Assembly: GCA_031262105.1 (NCBI GenBank)
Contig: JAISIH010000071.1
Coordinates: forward strand, 1-63,346
Direction: 5' to 3'
Length of the DNA stretch: 63,346 nucleotides
From: Ruminococcus sp.
GTDB taxonomy: Bacteria; Bacillota; Clostridia; Oscillospirales; Ruminococcaceae
The notes under the pieces were generated by a model that saw only the letters and a list, made by a program, of their open reading frames with translations, did no database searches and was not told the origin of the DNA. Positions 27,684-36,113 of the stretch are shown in pieces (the stretch's first letter is position 1; the number at the start of each line of letters is the position of its first letter). Position numbers and translations under genes: made by a program.

Positions 27684-27742
27684 TATATATAAATCTTCTC
27701 GCAAGTTAAGACTTGCGGCAGAAAATTGCGACAAGCAATTTA
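27684..27742 (-). promoter_or_regulatory. structured leader of rplS, candidate L19 leader
   Basis: After the promoter start near 27742 the transcript folds into two clear hairpins: AAATTGC/GCAATTT with loop TTGTC, and CGCAAGT/ACTTGCG with loop CTTAA. A weaker AAGATT/AATCTT pair follows. Firmicutes rplS genes often carry an autoregulatory L19 leader, so this is the obvious candidate. I cannot confirm the family consensus by eye. Confidence 0.45.
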
Positions 27743-27748
27743 CAGTTA

Positions 27749-27777
27749 ATTATACCATAATAGCAGCAAAAATGCAA
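27749..27777 (-). promoter_or_regulatory. promoter of rplS
   Basis: TTGCAT and TATAAT are separated by 17 bases on the minus strand. The leader to the rplS start codon would be about 130 bases. Confidence 0.8.
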
Positions 27778-27831
27778 CTGCTAATTAGAAATTATAATAA
27801 ATTTTACGATTTAGACAAAAGAATACCCTAT

Positions 27832-28455
27832 TTACGGTAAAAATTCTATGCGTTTTGCATAAAACTCGTTCGGGTTCAGTTTACAAAAATCAGAGAAAGC
27901 TTTTATGAAAACGTTTACATTGACATTGGACACTTCTCCGACCGGCAAAATAACCTTGAGGTTTTTCTCAGAAATAAGCTCAACAGACCTCAACAATGGT
28001 TTAAGATCGAAAGTAATGTCTCCTCTTTTTTTTGAAAATTTCGTCGCTTTTATGAAATCTTGAGCAAGAAAACGTTGCAACGTTTCAAACGTAATAGCGT
28101 CCGGCAATTCAATGTCATAAACGGCATAACTATCCTGAGGAAAATCTCCCGATAATATTTTGCGTACTTCTATTCCATCAGCTAAAACGCTGTTTAGCCT
28201 TTTCATGTAATCGTTTACATCATCAAACTCCACATATGTTTTAATGTCTAAAATCTCATTTTCGCCGCCAACACCGAGCGAAAGCGGATATGGAAAGACC
28301 AAAAGCGGTCGCTTTGTAAACCCCTCTGTGTAGTAAATCGGCGTACTTGAACGTCTGAATGCACGCGTAAAAGTTCTCATGACGTCCAAATGGGATATAT
28401 ATACAGTGGTTTTCGTTTTGGAAAATATTATCCGATATGAAAATTTATTCAACAT
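27832..28455 (-). CDS. TIGR03936/DUF2344 radical SAM-linked protein
   Basis: A 207-residue protein of the family that is always adjacent or fused to the B12-binding radical SAM protein upstream. The signature N-terminus KTKTTVYISHLDVMRTFTRAFRRSSTPIYYTEGF and LVFPYPLSLGVGGENEILDI are seen. Its start overlaps the upstream gene by 11 bases. The pair probably modifies RNA or protein, but the substrate is not established. Confidence 0.88.
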   Translation of the reverse strand: MLNKFSYRIIFSKTKTTVYISHLDVMRTFTRAFRRSSTPIYYTEGFTKRPLLVFPYPLSLGVGGENEILDIKTYVEFDDVNDYMKRLNSVLADGIEVRKILSGDFPQDSYAVYDIELPDAITFETLQRFLAQDFIKATKFSKKRGDITFDLKPLLRSVELISEKNLKVILPVGEVSNVNVNVFIKAFSDFCKLNPNEFYAKRIEFLP

Positions 28456-30304
28456 CTTTACACCGATTCATTTTATGAATGTTACACTTTTTGCCAAGCC
28501 CGCATTTTGAACACGCCTCTCTGCAATTCGGCGTAGTAACCCCACATTTTGCCTTTTCCCATTCGTTCCAGAGAAAATCCTTATCAATGAAAAAATTGAG
28601 GTGGTCCCACGGGAAAATGTAATCACGATCGTATTCACGATTTACATAGTCATGCGGATTAATGTCATTTTCTTCAAATGCTTCCACCCACGAATTCCAT
28701 TTAAAATGATCGTCCCAACCGTCAAATTTGCTACCTTTTTTCCAAGCAGTATAAATGACACTTGAAAGTTTTCGGTCACCTCTTGCAAAAACTGCTTCGA
28801 GGAAACTCATCCGATAATCATTATAACTAACATCTATCTTCCGATTTTTTCTTACTGCGTCCTTTAACAGCTGCTGTTTGTGCCTGATTTCTTCTTCGCT
28901 TGCTTGCGGCGCAAACTGAAACGGCGTAAATGGTTTTGGAATGAAAGTAGAGGCGCTGATGCTAATGTGCGGCGGTTTTGAATTCGCGAAATGCTCACTT
29001 TTTGCTATACTATTATAAAGGCTTAAAATTCGTTCAGACAGCTTTGCAATTTCAATAACATCTTCGTCGGTTTCTGTCGGCAGCCCTAACATAAAGTATA
29101 ATTTAATATTACTAATACCATACGTAAATGCAGATTCGCAAGCTTTGAAAATATCTTCTTCGCTGATATTTTTATTAATAACGTCTCGAAGCCTTTGTGT
29201 GCCGGCTTCCGGGGCAAAAGTTAAACCGCTTTTTCGCACCTTCATCAGCTCGGCTATGAGTTCGTCCGAGAAGCTGTCAATTCTCATTGACGGCAGCGAC
29301 ATCCCGATATTATTACTCTCTGTATATTCATTAAGCGCGTGAAGAAGCTCCTCAATCTTCGAGTAATCAGCAGTGCTTAACGAAGAGAGCGATACCGTTT
29401 CATAACCCGTAAAATCACAAAGCGATTTCACTTGTTTATCAATTGTGGGTATATCTTTTTCGCGATATGGTCTGTAAATATACCCCGCCTGACAGAATCG
29501 ACAACCGCGAATACATCCCCTAATAACCTCTTCTACGGCTCTGTCATGTACGATTTCATTAAATGGAACTATCGTCTCTTTAGGGTAATACGAACTATTG
29601 ATATCGGATATTATCCTCTTTTCCGGAAGTAATTTGTCGCTAATGCACATATTATTAGTCATATTTTCGTCATTTGCTACAGATTTATTGCAATATACGC
29701 CGTTTATCTTTGATACAGCATTAAGAAAATCCGAACGTAAGTTGTCGATTCCGTTATTTTTGATTTCTTTATATAAATCCAATATTTCAAGGGTAACTTC
29801 TTCACCTTCGCCAAGTACAAAAAAATCAAAGAAATCAAAAAGCGGTTCCGGATTACAGCAACAAGGTCCGCCGGCGATAATAATCGGGTCGCCTTCTTTT
29901 CGATCTTTGGCATGTATCGGCACGCCCGCCAAATCGAGCATATTGATAATATTCGTATAGCTAAGCTCGTATTGGAGCGTAAAGCCGATGAAATCGAAAT
30001 CCTTTATGTCGTCATAGCTTTCAAGCCCATAAAGCTTGATATTCTGCTCGCGCATTAGAGCTTCGTAATCTTCCGATGGTGCAAAAGCCCGTTCACACCA
30101 AAAATCCTCACGTTTATTTATAAGACCGTATAAAATCCGCAGCCCAAGATGGGACATTCCGATTTCATACGTATCAGGGAAACAAAAAGCAAACCTCACG
30201 TTGATTTTGCTTATATCTTTTACCACAGATCCGTATTCTCCGCCAAGGTATTTTGCCGGTGACTTTACAGAGAGTATATTTTTCTTCAGGTCATTAAACT
30301 TCAT
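28445..30304 (-). CDS. TIGR03960-type B12-binding radical SAM protein
   Basis: A 619-residue protein with an N-terminal cobalamin-binding-like domain (CFPDTYEIGMSHLGLRILYGLIN and IIAGGPCCCNPEPLFDFFDFFVLGEGEE). The radical SAM core has cluster motif CIRGCRFCQAG. The C-terminal Cys-rich tail (CGVTTPNCREACSKCGLG) may bind a second cluster. It is tightly coupled to the DUF2344 gene. In many Firmicutes the pair precedes rng and rplU, which are not seen here. The reaction is unknown. Confidence 0.9.
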   Translation of the reverse strand: MKFNDLKKNILSVKSPAKYLGGEYGSVVKDISKINVRFAFCFPDTYEIGMSHLGLRILYGLINKREDFWCERAFAPSEDYEALMREQNIKLYGLESYDDIKDFDFIGFTLQYELSYTNIINMLDLAGVPIHAKDRKEGDPIIIAGGPCCCNPEPLFDFFDFFVLGEGEEVTLEILDLYKEIKNNGIDNLRSDFLNAVSKINGVYCNKSVANDENMTNNMCISDKLLPEKRIISDINSSYYPKETIVPFNEIVHDRAVEEVIRGCIRGCRFCQAGYIYRPYREKDIPTIDKQVKSLCDFTGYETVSLSSLSTADYSKIEELLHALNEYTESNNIGMSLPSMRIDSFSDELIAELMKVRKSGLTFAPEAGTQRLRDVINKNISEEDIFKACESAFTYGISNIKLYFMLGLPTETDEDVIEIAKLSERILSLYNSIAKSEHFANSKPPHISISASTFIPKPFTPFQFAPQASEEEIRHKQQLLKDAVRKNRKIDVSYNDYRMSFLEAVFARGDRKLSSVIYTAWKKGSKFDGWDDHFKWNSWVEAFEENDINPHDYVNREYDRDYIFPWDHLNFFIDKDFLWNEWEKAKCGVTTPNCREACSKCGLGKKCNIHKMNRCKDVE

Positions 30305-30352
30305 ATTTAAATGATGATAGCAAATACTTTTCGTAAATTCGCTTTACTATCA

Positions 30353-30943
30353 CTAATCCTCAAATTTTCTTATTATGATGAATGTAATCGGAATTAAGTA
30401 AATCCCGAAGTCTCGATTCCCTACCATTAGTATTGCAAAAATGAGTATTACAAATAGTAATATGTCAACGATATTAAGCAATTTGTTATAAGATCCGATA
30501 TTTGAAAGCGGCACATTTCGCGCTAACAGAAGTTCGCGTATCTGAAAACCGTCGAATCCATTAAGCGGCAAAAAGTTAAACACGGCGATTGTAAGGTTAA
30601 TTATTCCAAACAGTTTGTATTCAGTATTTTGCGATAAAAACGCGAACAACGAAATAAACAAATTCACGATAATACCGGATGATAAAATGAATATTTCATT
30701 ATTATATGTAAGATTTTTCGTTTCTAACTTTTTAATACAAAATCCGGTACATGAAAAAGAGAATTTTTTAATCCGAACTTTACATATTTTGCAAGCAATA
30801 AAGTGTCCGATTTCATGAAGCAGGCATCCTGCTAAATTCAAGAAAACAATGTTTTTCTCTCGCAGTAAGATCATCACCGCAATTAATGCAAAGAACGAAA
30901 AATTGAATGTTAAATTTGTTGATTTTGTTTGAAAACTGATCAT
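30353..30943 (-). CDS. M50-family intramembrane metalloprotease
   Basis: A 196-residue membrane protein with five or so helices, resembling SpoIVFB and related site-2 proteases. The zinc site HEIGH is in LLHEIGHFIACK, and the second motif NFLPLNGFDGFQ carries the Asp ligand (usually NLLPxxPLDGG). SpoIVFB processes pro-sigma-K during sporulation. The partner SpoIVFA is not adjacent, so the identity as SpoIVFB is open. No clear ribosome site is seen. Confidence 0.75.
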   Translation of the reverse strand: MISFQTKSTNLTFNFSFFALIAVMILLREKNIVFLNLAGCLLHEIGHFIACKICKVRIKKFSFSCTGFCIKKLETKNLTYNNEIFILSSGIIVNLFISLFAFLSQNTEYKLFGIINLTIAVFNFLPLNGFDGFQIRELLLARNVPLSNIGSYNKLLNIVDILLFVILIFAILMVGNRDFGIYLIPITFIIIRKFED

Positions 30944-31028
30944 ATTATATAGGTATACCTTAATTTAACAAATATTAAAATATACTATTTAACAAATCTG
31001 ATTAGAACATTAGAAGACGATTACATAA

Positions 31029-31052
31029 ACTATACAAATAGTATAGTTTTGT
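31029..31052. terminator. AT-rich hairpin after the U32 gene
   Basis: AACTATAC and GTATAGTT form an 8-bp stem around a short AT loop, 4 bases beyond the U32 stop codon. The T run is short, so termination is only a guess. Confidence 0.45.
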
Positions 31053-31055
31053 CTA

Positions 31056-32363
31056 TCATTTTAAACCTAAACACCTGATAATCGAGCCTCTTGGGATAAG
31101 ATTAGTTCCAATTGTCTTTTGTTGAAATTCTGTTTTTTCAATATTTTTATCTATTTCATTTCCCTCAATATATTTAAAACTGAAAACCATTTTCGCGTGT
31201 TTTGTATCAGGAATACTCATACCATTTTCATCATATAGGTCACCGATCTTTATAGGTATAAATATACTATTAGTATACCTATACGCATTGGGAATAACAA
31301 TTTCAGCGTCTGTGTTTGGGAATATTTTGTTACGCTGCTCGCAGTATAACATACCGTCTTTGTGTTCAATCACAACTGCCGCTATGTCATATTCGCGAAT
31401 ATAACCCCCGTCTTCGAGATACTGATTTGGTGTTGTGAAGTAAAAGCCTGTGCCGTATGGTCGATGACTTACTTTGTCTAATTCTTTATTTAAGTCGTTA
31501 ATAATTTGTGAATTTGGGAAATAATTTGACGTTTCCAACAAATTAATTGCGCTTTTATATGCATTTGTTACAATAGAAACATAATATAATGATTTTGCGC
31601 GGCCTTCAATCTTGAAGGAGGTTACACCGGCTGAAAACAATTTGTCAAGATAAGGCAGCATATTCAGATCGTTTGCGTTTAATATATAGCTACCTTTTTC
31701 GTCATTTTCGATTGGAAAATATTGCCCCGGACGTTTTTCTTCCATCAGAGTATACTTCCAACGGCAGGATTGAGCGCATACGCCGCGATTCGCATCACGC
31801 CCGGTTAAATATTCCGAAAGCAAACACCGCCCCGAATACGACACACACATACTCCCGTGAACGAAACATTCAAGCTCTAATCCTGCGGGCGTTTTCGCCC
31901 TGATTTCCGATATTTCGTCAAGCGACAGTTCTCTGGCCAAAACAACGCGCGAAACGCCCATATCATAAAGGGTTGCGGCGGTTTGATAGTTGACGATACC
32001 CGTTTGGGTTGACATATGGATTTCCATATCGGGAAGCTGCTTTTTTGCGATGGATAAAAGCCCCAGATCCGAGATAATGAGGGCGTCAATCCCTATGTCA
32101 GCCGCATAATCTATATACTCCGCGAACTCCGTAACCTCGGAATTTCGCGGAAGCGTATTGCAAGTTAAATAGACTTTAACGCCATTTTTGTGGGCAAATT
32201 CAACATCAGCCGCAAGGGATTCTCTGTCGAAATTCGGCGGTGTGCTGCGCATTGAAAACTGCGAAGTGCCGACATATACGGCATCCGCGCCGTATAGCAC
32301 AGCAAATCTCAATCTTTCGGAGTCTCCTGCCGGTGACAGAAGCTCAATCTTTTTTGAATTCAT
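31056..32363 (-). CDS. U32 family peptidase / RNA-modification-type protein
   Basis: A 435-residue protein with the N-terminal barrel typical of U32 (ELLSPAGDSERLRFAVLYGADAVYVG). The conserved Cys cluster is SMCVSYSGRCLLSEYLTGRDANRGVCAQSCRWKY, where an iron-sulfur cluster is expected. RlhA and TrhP/TrhO-type relatives hydroxylate RNA with this fold, while older work called it collagenase-like. It follows mltG by 2 bases, a common Firmicutes arrangement. Confidence 0.88.
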   Translation of the reverse strand: MNSKKIELLSPAGDSERLRFAVLYGADAVYVGTSQFSMRSTPPNFDRESLAADVEFAHKNGVKVYLTCNTLPRNSEVTEFAEYIDYAADIGIDALIISDLGLLSIAKKQLPDMEIHMSTQTGIVNYQTAATLYDMGVSRVVLARELSLDEISEIRAKTPAGLELECFVHGSMCVSYSGRCLLSEYLTGRDANRGVCAQSCRWKYTLMEEKRPGQYFPIENDEKGSYILNANDLNMLPYLDKLFSAGVTSFKIEGRAKSLYYVSIVTNAYKSAINLLETSNYFPNSQIINDLNKELDKVSHRPYGTGFYFTTPNQYLEDGGYIREYDIAAVVIEHKDGMLYCEQRNKIFPNTDAEIVIPNAYRYTNSIFIPIKIGDLYDENGMSIPDTKHAKMVFSFKYIEGNEIDKNIEKTEFQQKTIGTNLIPRGSIIRCLGLK

Positions 32364-32365
32364 TA

Positions 32366-33835
32366 TTAAGCCAATCCTGCAATAATCAAGTTTTCTTCAT
32401 GCTCTGCCAAAGTCTCTGCGTAATAAACCTCGCCGGTATCAATATTTGCGCAAAAGAAGTAATAATCGGTCTCGGAAGGGTAAAGGACCGCAGTTATCGC
32501 CTCAAGTCCGGGATTACAGATTGCTCCCGGCGGCAGACCCGCGCCCTCATAGGTATCGTATGCGTTGAACATTTCGTCGGCTTGCAAGTCGATATTCGGC
32601 ATAATCACGTTGTTGACGTACTTTGTTGTCGGGTCAGACTGCAATAAAGGAAATTCATCGGCGTTGTTGAGCCTGTTCCAGAAGACCGATGCGACGTTTT
32701 TCATGTCATTTACGTTCCCGGCTTCCGCCTGTACGATTGACGCAAAAGTTATGGTTTCGTCAAGTGAAAGCCCCATATCTTCCATTCGTTGGTAATAATC
32801 GGGCGTAATTTTACTGTTAAAGTTACGATAAATCTTCTTTACTATTGATTCGACATCCTCATCGCTGTAAAAACGGTACGTGTCGGGGAAGCAATACCCT
32901 TCCATTTTGTAAAATTTTAGCGTACTTGTCTTAACCAGTGACTCAAAATCAAACCCAAAATTCTCGGAATTAAAGGTTCGGATGAAGTCGTTTTCATCGC
33001 AAATGTCGGCTGAGTCAAGAATTTTCGCGGCTTCAAGGAGCGTTATTCCCTCCGGGAAAGTTATGTCAACCGCCTCGCGTTCTTCGGTTATCGCCAATGA
33101 TTGGAGTTCGTCCGCAATCTCGCCGTAAGTCATGTTTGCGGCGAATTCGTGCGCGCCCGGAACTATCGTTTTTAGTCCCCTGACTCTGGCAAAAAATAGG
33201 AACAAATCGCGATTGACAATTATTCCCTCGTCCATGAAAATGTCCGCAATTCTACTCATAGACGCGGTTTCAGGCACTTCAACGACAATCTTTGTATCAG
33301 GTTTTCCAATTCCCATAATTTCTCTGCCGGTATTTATCAAAAACCCCGCGCAAAGAAACGCCGCCGAAACGATTAGAGCAGTGACACTTATGCTGAAAAT
33401 GAGATGACCGACGGTTCTTTTGCCGCGCCTGCGCCTTTTATAGGTAGTGTAATCCTCTTCAATGTCCGTCTCAGACTGGGTTTCATCCTCTGCTTCCTCC
33501 GTCTTTTCAATCTTGTCCATGTTCTTAAGAAGCGCCTCATAGAGCGCCTTTTTTTCGTCGTTAAGCGCAGGCAGAGAGTCAGAATCATCAGGAATTTTCG
33601 GTAAATCTTCTTCGTTTCTCGCTGAAAAATCCTCATAAACAGATGAATTTTCGGTATTTCCCAAACGTAATTCAATGGTATCTTCGCTTGTTGCGATAGA
33701 CTCAGCTATAGAATCGACATTTTCTGTCGGTTTTATAGCACCATCTTTATCCGGCGCTTCTGGTAATTCTGTTTCGGAAACGTTATCTTCCTTCTTTTTA
33801 AGAAGAGAATTAAGTATTTCGTTCCATCTGCTCAT
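32366..33835 (-). CDS. mltG: endolytic transglycosylase MltG
   Basis: It cuts nascent glycan strands at the membrane. The 489-residue protein has an acidic, Ser-rich cytoplasmic N-terminus of about 130 residues, one membrane helix (LIFSISVTALIVSAAFLCAGFLI), a LysM-like region and the YceG domain with the catalytic Glu in TFASIVQAEAGN. DPTTKYV and LPPGAICNPG are family marks. It lies between the folate cyclo-ligase and U32 genes. No ribosome site is evident. Confidence 0.93.
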   Translation of the reverse strand: MSRWNEILNSLLKKKEDNVSETELPEAPDKDGAIKPTENVDSIAESIATSEDTIELRLGNTENSSVYEDFSARNEEDLPKIPDDSDSLPALNDEKKALYEALLKNMDKIEKTEEAEDETQSETDIEEDYTTYKRRRRGKRTVGHLIFSISVTALIVSAAFLCAGFLINTGREIMGIGKPDTKIVVEVPETASMSRIADIFMDEGIIVNRDLFLFFARVRGLKTIVPGAHEFAANMTYGEIADELQSLAITEEREAVDITFPEGITLLEAAKILDSADICDENDFIRTFNSENFGFDFESLVKTSTLKFYKMEGYCFPDTYRFYSDEDVESIVKKIYRNFNSKITPDYYQRMEDMGLSLDETITFASIVQAEAGNVNDMKNVASVFWNRLNNADEFPLLQSDPTTKYVNNVIMPNIDLQADEMFNAYDTYEGAGLPPGAICNPGLEAITAVLYPSETDYYFFCANIDTGEVYYAETLAEHEENLIIAGLA

Positions 33836-34477
33836 TTATATAAAAAACCTTTCGCTGTAGTTCCTTGGTTTATACACTTCTTCTTCGGTAATTATCATAT
33901 CTGCGGAGATATCGTGATCGAATTTTGGCAAACATTTTGTGACTAATGACGAAAATATACCGCATACGAGAAATATTTTGTCGATTTCCACATTTTCTTT
34001 TCGGATTAGTTCTGAAAAGTATCTATCGTAAAATCCTTTTCCGTAGCCCAACCGCGTTCCGTTTATGTCAGCAGATAATGCCGGTACTATGCATATACTA
34101 TTATAACTCATGGAAGCTTCAAAAACTTCTTCATCGGGAGTTCTTTGCGGTTCGGGAATGTTATATTTCCCGGTAGCTTTCAATTCTGATATACCTTCAA
34201 TCCGTACGAATTCCATGTTGTCGCCGCAAATCCTCGGGCAAAACACTCGTTTTCCGTCGGACAACGCACGGTTTATAAGCTCGGAGGTTGATGGTTCGCT
34301 GCCGATTGATGCATATGCTAAAACGCAATTTGAACTCTTATATTCATCGGTACTGTATAATTTTTCCCATATACTGCGAGTATAATTTTCTTGCTGTTTT
34401 GTACTCAAACCGTTCCTTATATTGAGACAGATTTTGCGGATTTCGGTTTTGCTTAAATTATTCAATAGTTCTAACAT
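33836..34477 (-). CDS. 5-formyltetrahydrofolate cyclo-ligase
   Basis: It returns 5-formyl-THF to the active folate pool as methenyl-THF with ATP. The 213-residue protein has the N-terminal KTEIRKICLNIRNGLS and the signature LGYGKGFYDRYFSE. Together with the folT transporter in this window it belongs to folate supply. The start at 34477 has only a weak GGTAA upstream, and element B ends 14 bases before it. Confidence 0.92.
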   Translation of the reverse strand: MLELLNNLSKTEIRKICLNIRNGLSTKQQENYTRSIWEKLYSTDEYKSSNCVLAYASIGSEPSTSELINRALSDGKRVFCPRICGDNMEFVRIEGISELKATGKYNIPEPQRTPDEEVFEASMSYNSICIVPALSADINGTRLGYGKGFYDRYFSELIRKENVEIDKIFLVCGIFSSLVTKCLPKFDHDISADMIITEEEVYKPRNYSERFFI

Positions 34478-34491
34478 AAATTTACCGGTTA

Positions 34492-34662
34492 TACTTATCC
34501 CTGATTAAGATGCAGGCATCTTAATCGCCGGCGATTTCGCCGGCAGCTCGCCTTCGGCGAGCTGGAATCGTCATGAATAATCCAAAACGGCTACGCCGTT
34601 TCACGAAGCAAAGCTTCGTGAAGATAAAAAACATTTCGAATGTTTTTTATCCGGGATTAGTA
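34492..34662. repeat. six-hairpin element with terminal inverted repeats, copy B
   Basis: The ends TACTTATCCC and GGGATTAGTA are inverted repeats (one mismatch). The hairpins are 34503-34526 (11 bp), 34527-34544 (8 bp), 34545-34563 (8 bp), a linker, 34585-34601 (7 bp), 34601-34621 (9 bp) and 34623-34651 (13 bp). All stems are perfect and loops are 2-3 nt. Read on the minus strand it aligns end to end with copy A read on the plus strand. The AT-rich hairpin GATAAAAAACATT is shared base for base. The element begins exactly where the DJ-1 stop codon ends. Confidence 0.85.
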
Positions 34663-35205
34663 TTACGGTGTTTGCATAGCTTTGGCGATTTTTTCGGCTG
34701 TTTCTTGTCCCTTAAGGACCTTAACAAGCTCAAACCCAAACAGAGACGCGACTCCTGCGCCTTTTGCGGTTACAATCTTCCCGTCAGTAACAACGCTTTC
34801 GCCGGTAGCCTCCGCGCCGATGAGTTCCTGCTCGTAGCCCGGGAAGCAGGTTGCTTTTTTGCCGGTAAGCAGCCCTGCCGCCCCCAAAATTTTCGGAGCA
34901 GCGCATATCGCGGAAATATACTTATTGTTATCTGACGCGAATTTCAACGCTTTGTTTACAATATCGTCTTTTTGAAGGTTGTCTGCACCCGGCAAACCGC
35001 CCGGAAGAACGACCATTTCTAAATCGTCGTCAAGCTTTATTTCACCTGCCGTAATGTCCGCCGTAATCATAATTCCGTGCGAACCCGTTACCGTCTTCCC
35101 AGTTACGCCCACAGTCTGCACAGAAACCCCGGCGCGGCGCAGAATATCAATCGGACTTATCGCTTCAATCTCCTCAAAGCCGTCCGCCAAAAACACATAT
35201 ACCAT
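34663..35205 (-). CDS. DJ-1/PfpI family protein
   Basis: The start MVYVFLADGFEEIEA, 8 bases after AGGAG, gives 180 residues. The nucleophile elbow ISAICAAPKILG with the reactive Cys, and the GLPGADNL loop, mark the DJ-1 branch of the class I amidotransferase fold. Such proteins are proposed deglycases, chaperones or ThiJ/YajL-type stress proteins, and substrate prediction is unreliable. The stop codon touches the end of hairpin element B. Confidence 0.88.
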   Translation of the reverse strand: MVYVFLADGFEEIEAISPIDILRRAGVSVQTVGVTGKTVTGSHGIMITADITAGEIKLDDDLEMVVLPGGLPGADNLQKDDIVNKALKFASDNNKYISAICAAPKILGAAGLLTGKKATCFPGYEQELIGAEATGESVVTDGKIVTAKGAGVASLFGFELVKVLKGQETAEKIAKAMQTP

Positions 35206-35357
35206 AATTTTACTCCTAAAAGAAATTCGTCTATTTATATTGTAACACATTTCCGCGAGAAAGGCAATTAAATTTTCGTGAAATTTAAGCAATAAATCAC
35301 GTTTTGTACGATAAATATATATAAATTGTAAATTATATTTACTTTTTGAAAATTCTC

Positions 35358-35386
35358 TTGACATTTTTAATATAATATGTTATACT
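35358..35386 (+). promoter_or_regulatory. promoter of the NfeD-flotillin operon
   Basis: TTGACA and TATACT are 17 bases apart, about 42 bases upstream of the start at 35428. The gap from 35206 is AT-rich and otherwise empty. Confidence 0.8.
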
Positions 35387-35427
35387 TAATATGTCATTAA
35401 ACTGGATTAATTTGATAGGGGTGCGTT

Positions 35428-36072
35428 ATGTCAATATGGTGGAACAGTATGCCTATAATTTCCCAAGTCATGCTTTGTATAGCTATTCCCTCAACGATAC
35501 TGTTAATTATACAGTTAGTATTAAATTTTACCGGCGGCGATTCTGATGAACTGCCGGATGGCGATGTTGATATTACAGATAGTATAATTGATGCACCCGA
35601 TGTTGACAATATCGGCGAAATTGACGATATTCGCGATGCGGATTTATCGAGCGATTCCGAGCTTAACATTGCCGGGATTTTCACCTTCCGCGGAATTGTT
35701 GCCTTTTTCGCAAGCTTTTCTTGGTCTGTTCTTGCGATTTATTCAGCCGGAGTATTCGCTCCGATCGCACTCCTCATTGGTTTTGCGGTCGGTGTTGCAA
35801 TGATGGTTACCGTTGCGAAAATTGTACAATTACTCCTTAAACTCTCGGAAAGCGGCACTGTTAAATTTTCGGATGCAATCGGAAAGGTCGGCGAGGTTTA
35901 CATTCCCATCCCCCCGGCACGCACAGGCGACGGAAAAGTTATCGTTAAATTTAGCGGGGCAGAACGTGAATGTGCCGCGCAAACCCTGTCTGACACTGCA
36001 ATTGTGACCGGTTCAAAAATTGTCGTTTCCGGCTTTTCAAACGAAACTTTAATCGTTGAAGCAGTAAATTAG
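35428..36072 (+). CDS. NfeD-like membrane protein (YuaF type)
   Basis: A 214-residue protein with an N-terminal membrane helix, an acidic Asp-rich segment (about 38-75), two more helices (FRGIVAFFASFSWSVLAIY and APIALLIGFAVGVAMMVTVAK) and a C-terminal OB-fold-like domain (IGKVGEVYIPIPPARTGDGKVIVKF). This is the plan of NfeD-like YuaF, the membrane partner of flotillin FloT, and a flotillin gene follows 41 bases downstream. Confidence 0.82.
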   Translation: MSIWWNSMPIISQVMLCIAIPSTILLIIQLVLNFTGGDSDELPDGDVDITDSIIDAPDVDNIGEIDDIRDADLSSDSELNIAGIFTFRGIVAFFASFSWSVLAIYSAGVFAPIALLIGFAVGVAMMVTVAKIVQLLLKLSESGTVKFSDAIGKVGEVYIPIPPARTGDGKVIVKFSGAERECAAQTLSDTAIVTGSKIVVSGFSNETLIVEAVN

Positions 36073-36113
36073 CCGCCTTGCAAAGCGGTACTATTATAAA
36101 AGAGGAGCTTATC

